Below the pieces are notes generated by a model. That model was not told where the DNA came from and ran no database searches. It saw only the letters and a program-made list of their open reading frames with translations. This document shows, piece after piece, positions 4,377-5,481 of a stretch of 5,481 nucleotides of DNA (positions within the stretch are counted from its first letter, which is position 1; every line of letters starts with the position of its first letter). Location: the NCBI GenBank assembly GCA_030039655.1, contig JASHVC010000618.1, positions 1 through 5,481 on the forward strand, in the 5' to 3' direction. The DNA is from Xanthobacteraceae bacterium. GTDB lineage: Bacteria; Pseudomonadota; Alphaproteobacteria; Rhizobiales; Xanthobacteraceae. The translations under genes and the position numbers were made by a program.

Positions 4377-5481
4377 TCACGCGTAGCGCGAAAAGTCGTG
4401 ACCTTCCTTGACCACGAATTCGAGCAGGAACGGCGCGCCCTTTTCGGTAACGTCGACCGCTTCCTTGATGGCACCGACGATATCGCCGGGTTTTTCAACT
4501 CGTGTTGCGGCCACATTGAGGCCTTCGGCCACCTTCTTGTAATTCCCGCCCACTGTCATCGCACCGTATTTTTCATCGGAGATTTTCAGCACGTCGCGCT
4601 CAGCGCCCATCACGCCGTTGTTGAATACGACAGTGAGGATGGCGATGCGATTGCGCGCGGCGGTCTCGATGTCCATGCCGGTCATGCCTATGGCGGCGTC
4701 GCCCATCACGTTGATGCAGACTTTCTTCGGCTCGGCGAGCTTGGCGCCCATGGTAATGCCCAGCCCATAGCCGAGCTGCGTGGACTTGCCCCAGCCCATG
4801 TAGGAGCCGGCGGCGGTCGTCTCCCAGAATGGGATCAGTTGCTCGCGGGGGCTGCCGGAATCGTGCGTGATGATGACGTTGTCGCGATCGAGCGTCCGCA
4901 TCATGTCGCGGATGACGCGGTACTGGTTGAGCGGCGTCTCCTCGGAATTGAGGAACTTCGACCATTCATCGAGCCACGCCTTCTTGCTGGCCGCGACTTC
5001 TTCCTTGAGCGAGGCGAGCGCGTTGCCGCCGCCAGGGCCTTTCTGTTTGCTGACTTCGGCGATGAGCGCTTCAATCACCAGACTGGCGTCGCCCACGAGG
5101 GCTTGATCAGCGCGGTATTCCTTGTTGATGTCGCCAGAATCGTTGGTCGAATGAATGATCGTCTTTCCGGCCGGCACCGAGGGCCCGAAATTCGTCACTG
5201 TGAGACTCGAGCCAATGGCCAAGACCAAGTCCGACTTTTTCATAAAGTCGGCGAACATTTTCGAGCGCGAGCGCGTCGCGCCGCCAAGCGCCAGCGGGTG
5301 GCTGTCCGGGATCGCGCTCTTGCCCGGATTGGTGGCGACAACTGGCGCCGGTATCAGCTCCGCAAGCGCCGCGAGCTGGTCGCCGGCTTCGGCGTAGTGC
5401 ACGCCCTGGCCGGCCCACACGATCGGGTGCTTGGCCGCCAACAGCATCTCGACGGCTTTTTTCACCGCGTGCGGATCGGGC
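4377..5481 (-). CDS. Thiamine-diphosphate-dependent enzyme, oxalyl-CoA decarboxylase/2-hydroxyacyl-CoA lyase-like (partial, 5' end outside window)
   Basis: The visible 367 residues hold the central (Rossmann-like) and C-terminal ThDP-binding domains; the N-terminal pyrimidine-binding domain with the catalytic glutamate, typically about 180-190 residues, lies beyond base 5481. The reading frame is open upstream of the GTG at 5465, so that GTG is an internal valine. From that valine as residue 1: central domain from about residue 3 (VEMLLAAKHPIVWAGQGVHY) to 135, including GSSLTV (85-90). The ThDP/Mg2+ motif is GDA (255-257), 24 residues, then NN (282-283), a variant of GDG-x-NN. MGDAAIGMTGMDIETA resembles the GDSAFG-x-x-GME-x-ET stretch of oxalyl-CoA decarboxylase and 2-hydroxyacyl-CoA lyase; acetolactate synthase or another 2-oxoacid decarboxylase remains possible. 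The expected chemistry is cleavage or joining of a C-C bond next to a carbonyl. It is followed after 38 bases by the TctC gene, suggesting a catabolic role for an imported acid. Confidence 0.88.
   Translation of the reverse strand, partial: PDPHAVKKAVEMLLAAKHPIVWAGQGVHYAEAGDQLAALAELIPAPVVATNPGKSAIPDSHPLALGGATRSRSKMFADFMKKSDLVLAIGSSLTVTNFGPSVPAGKTIIHSTNDSGDINKEYRADQALVGDASLVIEALIAEVSKQKGPGGGNALASLKEEVAASKKAWLDEWSKFLNSEETPLNQYRVIRDMMRTLDRDNVIITHDSGSPREQLIPFWETTAAGSYMGWGKSTQLGYGLGITMGAKLAEPKKVCINVMGDAAIGMTGMDIETAARNRIAILTVVFNNGVMGAERDVLKISDEKYGAMTVGGNYKKVAEGLNVAATRVEKPGDIVGAIKEAVDVTEKGAPFLLEFVVKEGHDFSRYA

Noticed and set aside
3262..4386. Long plus-strand open frame (374 codons) opposite the TctC gene
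   Set aside because: It lies antisense to a clear TctC/Bug gene with signal peptide and family motifs. The translation is rich in Arg, His, Gly and Asp with no recognisable domain, as expected for a shadow frame in GC-rich coding DNA.
5463..5465. GTG at 5465 as the start of the ThDP enzyme gene
   Set aside because: The frame stays open to the window edge, the codons before it read PDPHA, and starting here would omit the pyrimidine-binding domain that the enzyme family needs. It is better read as an internal valine of a truncated gene.

Overview
The window is a GC-rich (about 60% by eye), tightly packed stretch of bacterial chromosome. All seven recognisable genes are on the minus strand, so it is transcribed from high to low coordinates. 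Short gaps, purine-rich ribosome binding sites, a TctC/Bug solute-binding protein of the type that is greatly expanded in some proteobacteria, and an NMT1-like ABC binding protein together suggest an alphaproteobacterium, probably of the Bradyrhizobium/Rhodopseudomonas kind. That assignment is an inference from protein style; there is no rRNA or other marker gene here.

Layout in transcription order. (1) 5481-4377: C-terminal two thirds of a thiamine-diphosphate (ThDP) enzyme, whose N-terminus lies outside the window. (2) 4338-3298: exported TctC/Bug-family solute-binding protein. (3) 3262-2858: small Rid-family (YjgF/UK114) protein. Gaps of about 38 and 35 bases suggest that these three form one operon whose promoter is outside the window. 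(4) 2808-2767: a clear promoter (TTGACA, 16-base spacer, TAACAT) overlaid by two near-identical 20-base repeats with a 21-base period, the likely operator of the next gene. (5) 2745-2293: MarR-family regulator. (6) 2255-816: MATE-family efflux transporter. (7) 795-334: MaoC-like hot-dog hydratase. Gaps of 37 and 20 bases make 5-7 a second operon, probably autoregulated by the MarR protein. (8) After a 92-base gap, 241-1: N-terminus of an exported NMT1/SsuA-like ABC substrate-binding protein that runs off the window.

Working together (inference): the first operon looks like uptake plus carbon-carbon cleavage of a carboxylate or its CoA thioester. The ThDP enzyme carries a GDAA-x-G-x-x-GMD-x-ET sequence that resembles oxalyl-CoA decarboxylase/2-hydroxyacyl-CoA lyase, the TctC protein would capture a carboxylate, and the Rid protein is an accessory. 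The second operon looks like a ligand-responsive efflux unit (MarR plus MATE) that also carries a CoA-type hydratase. The substrate cannot be read from the sequence. No mobile element, CRISPR array, tRNA or rRNA was seen. I did not find an obviously new defence or mobile system. The most interesting items are the helically phased operator, the Rid protein lacking its usual catalytic arginine, and a pair of competing hairpins at the MATE/MaoC junction.
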